NCBI RefSeq assembly: GCF_000003855.2
Contig: NW_003101682.1
Span: 4,933,747-4,997,746 of the forward strand
DNA from: Blastomyces gilchristii SLH14081
Taxonomy: Eukaryota > Ascomycota > Eurotiomycetes > Onygenales > Ajellomycetaceae
Direction of reading: 5' to 3'
Length of the DNA stretch: 64,000 nt
How positions within the stretch are numbered: position 1 is the stretch's first letter; each line of letters begins with the position of its first letter. This document shows positions 12,532-23,051 of the stretch, piece by piece. Position numbers and translations under genes: made by a program. Under the pieces are notes generated by a model. It saw only the letters and a list, made by a program, of their open reading frames with translations. It was not told the origin of the DNA and searched no databases.

Positions 12532-13616
12532 TTTGTCTCCCTCCCGGTCCCACTAGCAGTAATCCTCCTTCCATTGAATTCCTCGTTCCTTGCTTTCTTG
12601 CTTCTCCTATGGTTCTTAATTCTAACGGCAGCTATCATATATTCACTTGTATTGCATGATTAACGGACTTATAACCATTACTCTGGCCCCTTCCTTCCCC
12701 ACCCAAACCCTGTATTAAATATGCCTCCGGCTATTGTTTGATTACCTACCTTTTTTCCCCCCTTTCTGTTTCCATCTGTTATCATTCCCTGTAGCTCAAT
12801 GTGCTGGTGTTCCACTTTCCGTCAACCTACCAGTCGCACGCATTTTCTTCCTACACATTTCCTTAAAGCAAGGAGTTCCGAGTTAGGGTATTTGGGGATT
12901 TGGTGCATTACATAACTATATATATACAACCTGAGATAGATCTTGGTACATATTGGCAACTTTGTTTGGTTTATTATATTTTGCTTTCTGGTAGTGTTTC
13001 ACACTCCCACGTTACTATTTACTACCTATCTACATTGAGTCCCATTCTATTTCATGGATTATCTAGCTTCCGAATCTTGAGGATTTACTCCCGGCCCCCT
13101 TACAGATTATGTAACAAATCATCCTTGTTAGCTCCCCTTTTAGCCCCTTTCTCGTCGCTATTTATATCGCCGCATCCCCACACAGTGACACCACGGGGAC
13201 ACACGGGACTTAAGCTGTACTTGTTGGGGGTCCCGGGTTGATCGGCCCTTCTACCAGCAGTGCGCTGGTGGTGACTGAGCTCTTTTGCCCCAGTAGCCTA
13301 CAGTACTTACTACGTACGCTGTAAGCCGAACATCGGAGAGCTCTCTCCGCACCGCTTGACCTGTCGGCAAATGCCTGTTACGCTGGGCTGTCCATCAGCG
13401 CTTCATATCAGCATTCAGCTGATACCACCCCAGTATTTCCAATTGCATCAATATTTCTTCTTACAACGTAGAGAGAGAGAGCGAGACAGCTCTTTGACAG
13501 TCTTCCCAAAACTCTCGCCTGAACAAGCTCCAGCGGCCAGCCTCCGCCATCCTTTACCCCCTTATTAGTTACTAGTACTGCACAAAAGACCGGGCAACAA
13601 AAACCTTACAACCACA
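12532..13616. other. Intergenic region without a recognisable gene
   Basis: The first 300 bases are pyrimidine-rich and probably form the 3' UTR of the membrane-protein gene. The rest is unremarkable and includes a GAGA run at about 13470. Open frames here (12900-13241, 13356-13568) show no family features. Confidence 0.5.
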
Positions 13617-14951
13617 ATGCCGAACCCATACTACACATTCCCGCCTGATGCTCCCCTAAACTTCTCTCTCTACTGCCACAATCGGTCCGACAAGTCGCCA
13701 CCCCTACGGCCCCGTCTGCCGCAATGTCGACGTCGCGGTATCACTCATCCGCTTCCAGACTGGGTCGACTCGCCCTTCTCCGATCCTTGGGCATACACAT
13801 CCCCGCAGGCTCATTGTACACTATATACGGCCCTCCCGCCTGAAATTCGGTTTTTGATATTCGAAGTTTTGTTGGGCAATCGAGTGTTGCATGTGGATAC
13901 CAGTTGTACGTTATTTTTCTATGGTCTCGATTCTTGCTCAGCCGGGATGCTAGGTTTCCCCAAATCGCGGATTGTTTTATTTTCCTTCTTTCTCTACCGC
14001 CTCGTTGTGGATAATCGCAAAGCTTTTTCAACTCACTGCTAAAAGTATGGATAATAATCATTTTGTTAGACTACCGGGGATACAGAGTGCTCAAAGCCTG
14101 CCGGCACACTGGTGCGAGGTGGGATCGGAAATTTTGGGACACAGTTATCAGCGGCTACAACGAGAACAGGAAAGTGACCTGTCAGTGTGGCAATGGATCA
14201 GAGGATAGCCTGTATTTAGAGATTTTAAGAACTTGTAGGAGGATGTGAGTCATTCCCTCCCCTCCCCTCCCCTCTCCCTTACCCACTTTACACGAAATAG
14301 AAAGGCGTACGAATGCTGACCGGTGCACTGCTTGAACTCACCTGCCCCCTCCGCCAAAGATACTCCGAATGTATCCCTCTCCTCTACACTAGAAATATCT
14401 TCAATTTCAATAGAGATGCAGACACCTCCATCTTTACATCTCGACCTTTGCAAAAGCGCTTCCAATCCGTCTCATCCATAGAGTTTAACTTATCGAACAC
14501 ACCACACCGCAATGCATATCGCTTGCCCGTCACGAGATCAGCGACGTACCAGAAACTCCTAACCTCGCTCTCCTACATGGCCCCCGTGAAAATAGTCCGG
14601 CTGCACGTAACAAACCTCCCAGATAGAGCCGGTGAGCATGATCCCGGTGACGTGGAAGACGCGATCAATCTAAGCTGGGAGGAGTTGTGGCTAGGGCCCG
14701 TGGACAAGCTGGTCCGGCACCTGGCATCCACGTTGGAGGAGTTGGAGTTTGTGATCCCGGCGCATTGCTTTGACTTGCTTTGTCGTGGTGATAAGGCGGG
14801 TGCTATTGGCGGTGCTGGTGGGGTTGAGGAGACAGTCTTTTGCAATGAGCTGCGAGGTGGGAAACGCTGTCGAAGATGGCTTGAGGGGGTGAGCCCTGGG
14901 GTGCAGTATTGGATCTCGTGCCCTGCCCGGGACCCGAGCCCGGATGCTTGA
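13617..14951 (+). CDS. DUF7730-type protein of unknown function
   Basis: Three exons, 13617-13905, 14070-14244 and 14360-14951, give 351 residues. Two motifs identify the family: LPPEIRFLIFEVLLG at the end of exon 1, and the spliced LRTCRRIYSECIPLLY, which is the hallmark 'TC+xIYxEAxPLLY' segment of DUF7730 proteins. The second motif appears only if intron 2 ends at the CAAAG acceptor at 14359. The earlier acceptor at 14300 leads to a stop, which supports the model. This family is large and expanded in filamentous ascomycetes and resembles F-box/LRR-like regulators in its N-terminal motif. No function is established. No membrane segment or signal peptide is evident. Confidence 0.75.
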
Positions 14952-16765
14952 TGATGTGAATGCAATCGGGGGGTTGTACCGTCTCTTTACTACTTGGATG
15001 AGAGGCTGGTGTCGTAGGGGCCGAGCAACTCTGTACGTTTTGGCTTGCGTACAGATATATATGTATATACTAGTATTTTTTGCACCTTGTAAAGTGTGCC
15101 GTTACGCTCAATTGAAATTCCAGGGTTGGTGCCCTATAGGTATTGAGAGGAGGCTCTGAAACACGACCATCATGTCAAAACTGACTCTGACTTCCCAATT
15201 CGGTAAATTCTATTACCTTATGGGTCGTCGCCTTTTGAAAACGCCTCCCCCTCCCCCGGGCCAGAAAGAGGTCAGAGGTTTATTGCCAACGCGGGAGTTG
15301 TCGGCGCTATGCTGATCAGCACAACGTTGTTTGAACATTGAAATTCCCCAGATAGACCCCGTCCAAACAGTGTGTTGCATTTGTTGAAATGGAGTTCTTG
15401 GGCCCAGCAAACCATTTCCAGTTCCTGATGCAGCAGCCCCAACGTGGGCAGAAACATGTGGAATGGAATCTTCATGCGGAAACAAGAGGTTTGTTAGCTT
15501 CTATGTGGGTGTTGTGCCGGACATAAAAGAGGAGGGTAGACAGAAACTCCATGACAGATTGAGCGGGGAAGGACCAGAGTGTGGTGTAAGGATTCTCATT
15601 GAAAGATTGAGAATATGAAGATAGAAAAATTATCAGTGTTGTCAAAGAACACTCCGATCTGAGAATAAAGAAGCAAGAAAAAAAGAGTGAGAAGTTGAAC
15701 AAGATCTGGGATTATAACGTCAGATCTCCCAGGGGTCAAAAAAGAAACATTACAGAATAATTCCTCTCATTTCAGCTTTTCAGGTAGAGTCTTCCATGTT
15801 TAGGAAGGATCCAAAGATTGAGGCGGCAGATGAGGAGCTTGAACTGTTGCAAAGCCTGTTCAATTTGAGTCTCAGCCTTGCCAGGTAAGGGTCCATTCAA
15901 AGAGTTGTAAAACTGATCAGGAGGTTTAGTTGATGAAAGTTGCAGGAGTTTTCTTGTTCTGATGCTTCCTCTCGTCTCCTTTCGAGGGTATTCAGGAAAT
16001 CTTGGACCTTCTTCATTAGTCCTCTATCAGAGGTTTGCTCTTGGAATGTTGAGAATTGATGATGTTTAGAGCTTGGCCTTCGCTCCTCTTCTTCATCCTC
16101 CAGTCCAGAATTCAGAGCTCTTGGGTTTCAGCCCCCTGATCTCTTGGTCTTGCTCTGGACCAGGTTCTCTCACCAGTGCGAATTCTCTAACCTCCACAAC
16201 GGCCATAATAGAGAGGGGTAAAGAGATTGATGGATTTGGAAATTGAACCCTATCTTCTGATGAGTCATGACAAAGACCTGATGACAAGGGGTTGCAGCAG
16301 AATCAGTGCAGAGAATAAAATGCAGCAGAAGGGTATAATAGCAAGATGAAAACAACAAGAGCAAGAAAATAAAGACAATCAACAACAATAACGGATGCTA
16401 ATAGAATGCTTATGGAGTACCACAAAAAAGGGAAACAGAAGAAAAGTGGCAAGAATAGGTGAGGCTGAGGAAGGAATGGCTTCCAAGGCTGTTCTGGTGG
16501 GCTCTATCTTATACATGTGGCCTTAAGTATCAACCTTGGAAGACCGCCAAGGGCAGCATACTTCAACCACCAATAATGGTAATCAGCCGAACCTCCGTGT
16601 CTCTAGTTCCTCGTTGGGTGTTGGGAAGACAGCTTTGGCATACGGACAAGCGGGACCAAGTAGGAGACACGAAAGTACAGTACAATAAACCCGATCTGGC
16701 CGCTTACGCCTTAAGCCCTGCTTTGTGTAACCAGTGAGTCCCGCCAACTTACGTCCTTGTCACTC
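14952..16765. other. Intergenic region, possible transposon-derived sequence
   Basis: No intact gene. Between about 15600 and 16450 the plus strand is purine-rich and the minus strand gives only fragments, for example 16093-16287, with no recognisable domain. Composition is not that of the mutated islands. An old gag-like fragment on the minus strand is conceivable but not demonstrated. Confidence 0.4.
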
Positions 16766-18497
16766 TCAGCAATCAAACGGCCAATATTTCAAGAATACCT
16801 CCCTATCTTCCTCATTTTTCACAAGCGCATCCATGAGCTCGGATTTGATCTCCATCAATTTAATCATCACGACTTCGTAATTCTGGTGCTCGATGAGGCC
16901 CTGTTCAGGCCACAAGTCCCCTAACCGCTCCTTGATTGTAACCATAACTTTAATACCCATATCAGCAGCCTACACATCATTTTCAATTTCGGTGACTTCG
17001 TCTTCTAAGAACTCAATCGGGAATTTTGGATCCGAATACCAAGACATTTGCCACCACTCATCCCTTACATCGAGCAATAACGCTCGAGCATGCGCTTCAC
17101 CAAGCACAGCAATATTTTGGATAAGATGTCCAAGATGGCCGGCTTTAGATCCCCTGAATTGAATGGCGCTATATTGGGCAGGGTTCTTGGCTTTCACCAC
17201 CGTCCGCCATGCAATCATGAGGCACTTGGTGTAGAATTGTTTTATAGCAATGGCGCGGTCAGGCGGATCGAGGTCGTCGACATATTTAGGTATTATAGGA
17301 GGTTCGAGATCATCTCCTACGTCTGGTCCCTTATAGCCTATGAAATCTGGGTCCAGGCAATGGTCAAATAGAGGCATTATCTGAACAGACTGCCAATCAA
17401 TAATGCCGAGAATTTCTCTGGGGTTGGAAGGGTTGACATATATGTTTTCCAAATGGAGATCATTATGCCAGAGGTGGCCTGTGGTAAAGGCCGGTTCCTT
17501 GGGTAGCAGGACGCGCACAATTTGGGAGTATGACTCGATTGCTGCAAGTTTCTTCGCGGCAGACGGCTGATGAACTCCGGGTCCATAAAACATCACAAGT
17601 TGTTTATGTGTCTGCTGGGATGTTCTGACAGCAGTAGCTTCTCGAAACCCAATCGCTGAGCGAAGGTCAAGAATGGACCACCCTTATAAGATGGTGAGTA
17701 GATGCTGAACAATGGAGATAGGAAGTCGTGACTTACATGGGCCACGATCACCCCGCAGATTCCATCTGCCATCATCAACCCATTCTCGGCCAACAGCAGG
17801 GCCTACAGTGAATTGGGAACTATCAACAGAGTACCCTGCTTCATCAACGTACAGTTGGGTCGGTGCTGCTGACTCGATGTCCTGGCAGTAGTAGAGGCTT
17901 CCGAACTGTGAAAATTTGGCCGCGGTCCACTTTTTTTCGGTATTTGAAAATTTGCAGACATATTTTGATCCAATCTTGCAGCTGAAGCGAGTCCCAGACT
18001 CGGGCGAGACGAATACCCTGCACTCTTTCCATTACAATATACTCCGCACCGACCGGATTGCTTCTATCAACCCGGAAATTCCAGGCATACACCTGCGGTG
18101 CCGGAGTCTGTAAAACATTTCGCATCTATAAAAATATCACATCAGAACACTGACCAATATAATAATGCCTGGAATTTTTTGACGGCCTAACTTACAAAAT
18201 CTATGGTGGCAACCTCGCTGGCTGTGGTGTAGTGCTCGATGCCAGCGTTCGGGTTCGGGACCTTCCCAATGACTTTCTTTACCCGTATCCATAGTTAGGA
18301 TGTAGGCCTTGTTGTATAGGCCATCGGGACATTTCTCAATTTTGACGCATCGTGCAGCACCGACTGCCTGTGCAGCAATCTCACCAAGCTGCTTGAGATC
18401 GAACTGAATGTACCGCTGTTTTAATTGATCGGTTTCCTCGTATACAAAGCGACCTCGGGTGAACTGGAATAAATCCTTTTCTGCATTCCAGTCTGTC
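16766..18497 (-). pseudogene. Broken aminoglycoside-phosphotransferase (APH) family gene
   Basis: Read on the minus strand, exon pieces 18196-18497, 17737-18125 and 16766-17692 encode the fungal APH/kinase-like family. Visible motifs are GKEVIGKVPNPNAG (nucleotide-binding lysine region), GPAVGREWVDDGR, the catalytic GHLWHNDLHLENI (HxDxxxxN) and GIIDWQS. Three lesions break it. There is a +1 shift near 18272-18276, before the VIGKVP block. There is a +1 shift at a run of seven A (17931-17937), where six would restore frame. An in-frame TAG lies at 16970-16972, after which the normal family C-terminus continues to a second stop at 16766. The 5' exon expected upstream of 18497 is not recognisable and a transposon relic begins near 18700. 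Introns keep good splice sites, so decay seems recent. Assembly errors in A runs could mimic the two shifts but not the stop. Confidence 0.8.
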
Positions 18498-18773
18498 AAA
18501 CTTGAACTTAGCGGGGGTCACGATGTAAATAGTTTCCCTGTATGTGCCAGAAGACTTGCTTGTCTTTCACCCCTGCACTCTTCTGGTTTGAGAAAAATCT
18601 GGCGTACATGAGAGAGGATATTGTGGCGGACGTATTGCTTGCAAAAACAGAATTTTCCCAGCACCCCCTGAAAATTAGTAGCAAAACACCACAAAAAAAT
18701 CAAAATATCCATGTTTCTCTAGAATCATTCAATTATCATCCAAATACATGTCTTTCTTACCTTTATCATCAAT

Positions 18774-19106
18774 ATGTCATCTCAACTCAGCGATTTCATC
18801 ATCAATGGGATTGTACACTTTCTTAAGAATGATTATATACCTGCTGAGATCATGCAGAGCATTGATTGTCATCTGATCACTGTATATTGAATTCAGTGAA
18901 ATCTTTGCTGTTTTGAAACTGCTAGAGAACCTCATTCAACATGTGATGTAAAGTCAAAGATCACATCAGATATCTTATCAGAATTGAAGAGTTAGTTAGA
19001 TACTCAGTTTAATGAAGATTTTGAAACTTTTTTGTATCATACAGTTGAGAACTTCATGAGAGAAAAAGATACAAAAGAATATTTCAGATCTACTTATATA
19101 GAATAG
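18774..19106 (+). pseudogene. N-terminal relic of a Tc1/mariner-like transposase
   Basis: One frame from an ATG at 18774 reads through several stops to a TAG at 19104. It keeps the pattern VY-x-IQ-x-NL-x2-F-x2-AREP, which matches the helix-turn-helix region of fungal Tc1-like transposases (VYRIRRNL..FG..R.P). Internal stops fall where Arg or Trp codons are expected, as with the mutated element at 38728-39560. The catalytic DDE part is not seen downstream, so the copy is truncated or too decayed. It lies directly 5' of the broken APH gene, which is transcribed the other way. Confidence 0.5.
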
Positions 19107-19371
19107 TATTGTAATAACTAGAAAGATTCAGATTGAAATTCATTTTAATCCAGATTTAGAAGTGAAACAGTATAAGATCTGTTCTCATCACTATAAACAG
19201 TGAATAAAGATGATTGGAATTCCTGCAATCTTGTCTATCATAATGGACTTTTTAACCCATCTCTTATAATTTGAAATATACTCTTGTCAATATTCATATC
19301 AAGCAACTGTTCTCTTGTCAATCAATTGAAGTATTCATCAAATTGAGGTATTGGACTGCTTTGAATTGGAG
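19107..19371. mobile_element. AT-rich continuation of the transposon relic
   Basis: AT-rich sequence continuing from the transposase relic, with stops in all frames. CG is nearly absent and CC/GG are reduced but not zero. No motif is readable. Confidence 0.4.
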
Positions 19372-19495
19372 ATGGATTCAATGGAGTCAACAGTGGAATT
19401 GATGAAGGATTCAACAGCGGATTCGATGGAAGATTTCAACAGCGGATTTGATGGAGGATTCAACGGTGGATTCGATGGAAGATTCAATGGTGGCT
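19372..19495 (+). repeat. Minisatellite, about 24-bp units (GGATTCAACAGCGGATTYGA)
   Basis: About five imperfect head-to-tail units of 24-25 bp, with the pattern GATTCAACRGYGGATTYGATGGA. Read in one frame they give alternating Gly-Phe-Asn/Asp units (GFNSGFDGG...), ending in a TAA at 19498. A single extra T (about 19435) shifts the frame in the third unit. It lies at the edge where AT-rich sequence returns to normal composition. It could be the tail of an old coding repeat or a chance minisatellite. Confidence 0.75.
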
Positions 19496-19498
19496 GTT

Positions 19499-20596
19499 AA
19501 GCTGATACGATACACGGAGATGAGAAGCTGGAGGTAATTCACTAGGTACCAATTCCCAGTAGATGGCAGTACCTCGCTCTGTATTTGATCGTTTCTTGGA
19601 CAGTAACTACTTACTAGATACTATCGTGCTGACGCTCGCAACACTTGCATTCCGCAGTGCAATGGGCATGGAAGTCATTCCCGTTAATCACTAAGCATGG
19701 CTTTGAGCAGCATCCTTCATGGTTCTTGCAGCTATAAATGTGAAAATGGAAACGTGACATATGGGACACCCGGGTCGCACTCAGCGCCAGAATAACATCC
19801 AGATGCTTGGATTACGGTTTTCTTTCAACAAGAAAACATTTCCTCTTTGAGCGAGTTGAGATTTTCGAGTTCTTCGCTTGTGAACTTGCGGGTTTCCCCA
19901 ACGTCCGAAGAACACGGTGCTCTTTTGCAGACGCAAATGGCGCTGGATACATCTGCCTGCGCCTTTCGTGGCGTCGAAGAATCTCCCAACCTCCCGCGTT
20001 GAGTATGGAACTCTTCCGCTGTCGTCTAAGGGAGAGTGATCTTTTCGCGGACGTAGAACGCAGCGCTATAGAATCCGATGAAGTCGAGGATTTCGACAAG
20101 GAAAGGGATGCATCTCAGACAACCGGCCAATTTTAACGGTTGTGGGATTCCGCCTTGAGAAGGTGGATTAATGAAATAGGACGTCTCAACCGGGGGACGT
20201 GCTAACAAATTCATTGTTGCTAAATGGGATTTCGGAAGAATTTGTCCATGTCAGAAACCAAAAAATAAAAAAGGCAGATCAGCAGGGGAACAAATAATTA
20301 CCCCTTTGCTGAATGATATCGGGACGGGCGACTTGCCAATTTCATAGTCAACCCTCTGTCTGGTTTGAGAGTTCTGTGGACGACTCACCCTCAGCAACAG
20401 AACGAAATGATAGGCTCGGCTCATCAGAGCTGGTATTAGTATATATATCGATACATTTCTCATACTCTCATTGACCCTGGCGTGAAATGGCAATAAAACA
20501 CCAAAAATATACATATTTACAAGCACACGGAGAGCCTATATCCAAGCACCAATTCATCAGCTCCCACCACTTCAAACTAATATTTTTAAGATTAAC
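19499..20596. other. Intergenic region with doubtful small open frames
   Basis: Overlapping open frames lie on both strands between 19807 and 20214. The longest on the minus strand (19812-20099) is Ser/Arg/Lys-rich and without family features. I do not support a gene. The remainder to 20596 would be the 3' flank of the desaturase-like gene. Confidence 0.4.
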
Positions 20597-21364
20597 CTAA
20601 CTTTCCTTCTTCTCCTTCCGATCCCACCCCACCACATCCGTCCCAAAGACCCAATCCAACAGCCCCAGCGCCCCATAATTAACCCGAAACTTCTCATGGT
20701 GCAAATCATGCTTGCGCGCCCCAGCAAAGTCATACCCACTATGCACGCTTGCAGTCTCTATCAGCATTGAGGTCAAAAATAACGCAAATGACAAGATATG
20801 CGCGCGGCGCAGGGCGAGCGGGAGCACGATGGGCATGACATTGGCCAGCATGTGCTCGAGCGGGTGGGCGTATTGCGCGGCAAAGGCCATGGGGGCGGTG
20901 AAGCTGTGGTGCTGTTTGTGGAAGCGCGTGTATAGTTTTGGATGGTGCAGGGAGCGGTGGGCAGTGTAGAAAAGCAGTTCACGCAGGAGGAGGGCGTAGG
21001 CGAAGTCGGCGATAAGTTCGCGCGGGGTCGGGTAGGTGGACGTTATGGTGAAGAGGGTGTGTTGGAAGTTTGTCGCGAAGGCGAAGGCGACGTGCAGGAC
21101 GGTGGAGAGGAGGTTTGCGGTCAGGACGCGCTGAAAGCAGTGGGTTATGGCAGCCCAGGTAGGTTGGCGGCGGGAGGATTGGAGTTTGTGTTTGCTGGAG
21201 AAGGCCGGGAATGCGAGATCGATAGCGGGGTAGAGGGTGCAGAGGAGCCAGAAGCCGAGGATTTGGGCGAGGATGGTGACGGTGACTTCGATGAGGCCCG
21301 GGGGGTAGGATGCGGCTATTTGGGGCCAGAGGGTGGTGAGGGTTGATAAGGATAGCGAGGCCAT
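20597..21364 (-). CDS. Sterol desaturase / fatty acid hydroxylase family protein
   Basis: An intronless 255-residue protein with the three histidine clusters of the integral-membrane di-iron hydroxylase superfamily: HRSLHH (136-141), HKQHH (149-153) and HDLHH (219-223). Hydrophobic segments lie at about 28-48, 80-100 and 170-205, consistent with an ER membrane enzyme in which the His clusters face the cytosol. Enzymes of this superfamily (ERG3, ERG25, SUR2-like) oxidise sterols or fatty-acyl/sphingoid substrates using O2 and cytochrome b5. The sequence is shorter than ERG25 or ERG3 and I cannot name the substrate. No neighbouring lipid genes are present. The ATG at 21364 is the first in frame and gives a complete N-terminus. 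Confidence 0.85.
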   Translation of the reverse strand: MASLSLSTLTTLWPQIAASYPPGLIEVTVTILAQILGFWLLCTLYPAIDLAFPAFSSKHKLQSSRRQPTWAAITHCFQRVLTANLLSTVLHVAFAFATNFQHTLFTITSTYPTPRELIADFAYALLLRELLFYTAHRSLHHPKLYTRFHKQHHSFTAPMAFAAQYAHPLEHMLANVMPIVLPLALRRAHILSFALFLTSMLIETASVHSGYDFAGARKHDLHHEKFRVNYGALGLLDWVFGTDVVGWDRKEKKES

Positions 21365-23051
21365 GGTTATGGGAGCTTTGTGCGTATTATTCTCGGTCTC
21401 TAGAGATGAGTCGAATATCAGGTCAGGAGGATGATGCTATAATCTTATTATGTAGAGTCGTTTTTGTAGATAGATCGCTTGATATCATAACCAGATAGTG
21501 AGCAGTTTCATAGAGACAAGATAGGGTTTGTCCAAGACACGCAATCTTTGAACAAACAGGGAAAGTGGAAGTACGAAGAGGATGAGATGCGAATTGCGGA
21601 GTGCGGGGCGTCGGCTTTAAAGTAAAATTTCGTCATCCGCATGTTCAAACGTTGGAGCCGACTAGAAGCTTTTCGGCAACTCTAATCTTGATCGCTCGGG
21701 GATCTGCTTGAGCAACAGCGAGACTAAGCGAAGGGCCTTTCCATATTATTACCCCTAATGATTGTTTTGAAAGGGGTTCACAGATTGCAGTCTGGTTTAT
21801 ACTGTATCTCCTGTGAGGGAACAGGCTTAGAGAGAATCGTAGCCGTTTCTTTGAGACCTGGACATTTGATTTCCGATCGGTTGCTTTCACCGTGGCGTAG
21901 CTTAGAAGCCCAATATCTGCTCTGTTGATACATAAAAATGCGAGGGCGATGTTCTGACTGTGTTGGTCCTTGAAACGGCTTGCCTATCTTTCTCTGTTCT
22001 CCCCTCTTCCGTTAACTAATATATCTCGCTGCGTTGATCATTCTCCTGTGATTCTCACCCGCTGTGCGGCAAGGCTCATTTGGCTGTTCTATCCATCTCG
22101 TATCCCCAGATATTCATTTGTTGTCCAATACACATCGCTGGAGGCTCTGGGTTGAAAATCTAATTCCAGCTTGTTACCCGGATTGACATGCATGCTCGGC
22201 TCGACATGGTCATGTCTGTTCAATGGGTTCTATCCAAACTCTATACTCCTCCTTAATTTTCCGTGATTCCCCATATCCAACCTCTTAGAGGACGCTTAGC
22301 CACTGAGTAGCGCTCATGGGGAAAAAAAATCGGGAGGAGCCCATAAAACCGGTTTGCGTGGGAGTTTCTGTTATTGTAAGCCTTGGCTCCTTCGGTTGTG
22401 CATTGAGATTCAATTGTCGGTTGTAGTTATTGGAGTCCTAAGAAGCTATAACAAGCGAGAATCAACATGGCTAAAGGGAGTCCTGGATCTCCTACCGCCG
22501 TGTGGGTACATGTATATAGCATAGACAGAGATGGACAGGCATGCAATCTCTTGGTTAGTTATTGTGTGTAACTAATAGAGTTCTTCGGCGAGAAGTTCTG
22601 AGGCTTAGTCTATATGAACGCTAGCCCCGAACCAGCCTAGTGTATTCCGTCACTCCCAATGTAAACAAACCTCCCGAAACGGAATAAATCAACATCCACA
22701 TGTCAACGACCGCGAGACTTCGACACTCCCACACCACCTATCCATCGGCCATTGGGCTGTACTAACATTGCAGGCATTTTCTCTTTAGCGGAATCCATTG
22801 TTTTACTTGTCTATATCAGTTCATGTCTGTATTCATTTCGAGTTAATCTGCTGCTGTCGCCTAAACAAACAATCAAAACCGACGCGACACGACCTTCCAC
22901 GCAAAAAGGTACTCCTCCAGACCCCTCCCATCTTCACAGTATAATCGGCTAATTTGTTTTCACACTCGTCCTTCATGTCTTCCTATGTGCACAGTTGCTA
23001 TTAATTGCTAATATCGAGAATTTGTCGCGTATGATTTAGAATTTCGGCCCA
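21365..23051. other. Long divergent intergenic region
   Basis: This lies between the desaturase-like gene (minus) and the spindle-pole gene (plus), so it carries both promoters. No gene, RNA gene or transposon is recognisable. Short open frames (21645-21890, 21970-22155, 22752-22952) lack any support. Confidence 0.5.

Noticed and set aside
19812..20099. 95-codon Ser/Arg-rich minus-strand frame
   Set aside because: Overlaps a plus-strand frame of equal quality; neither has a motif.
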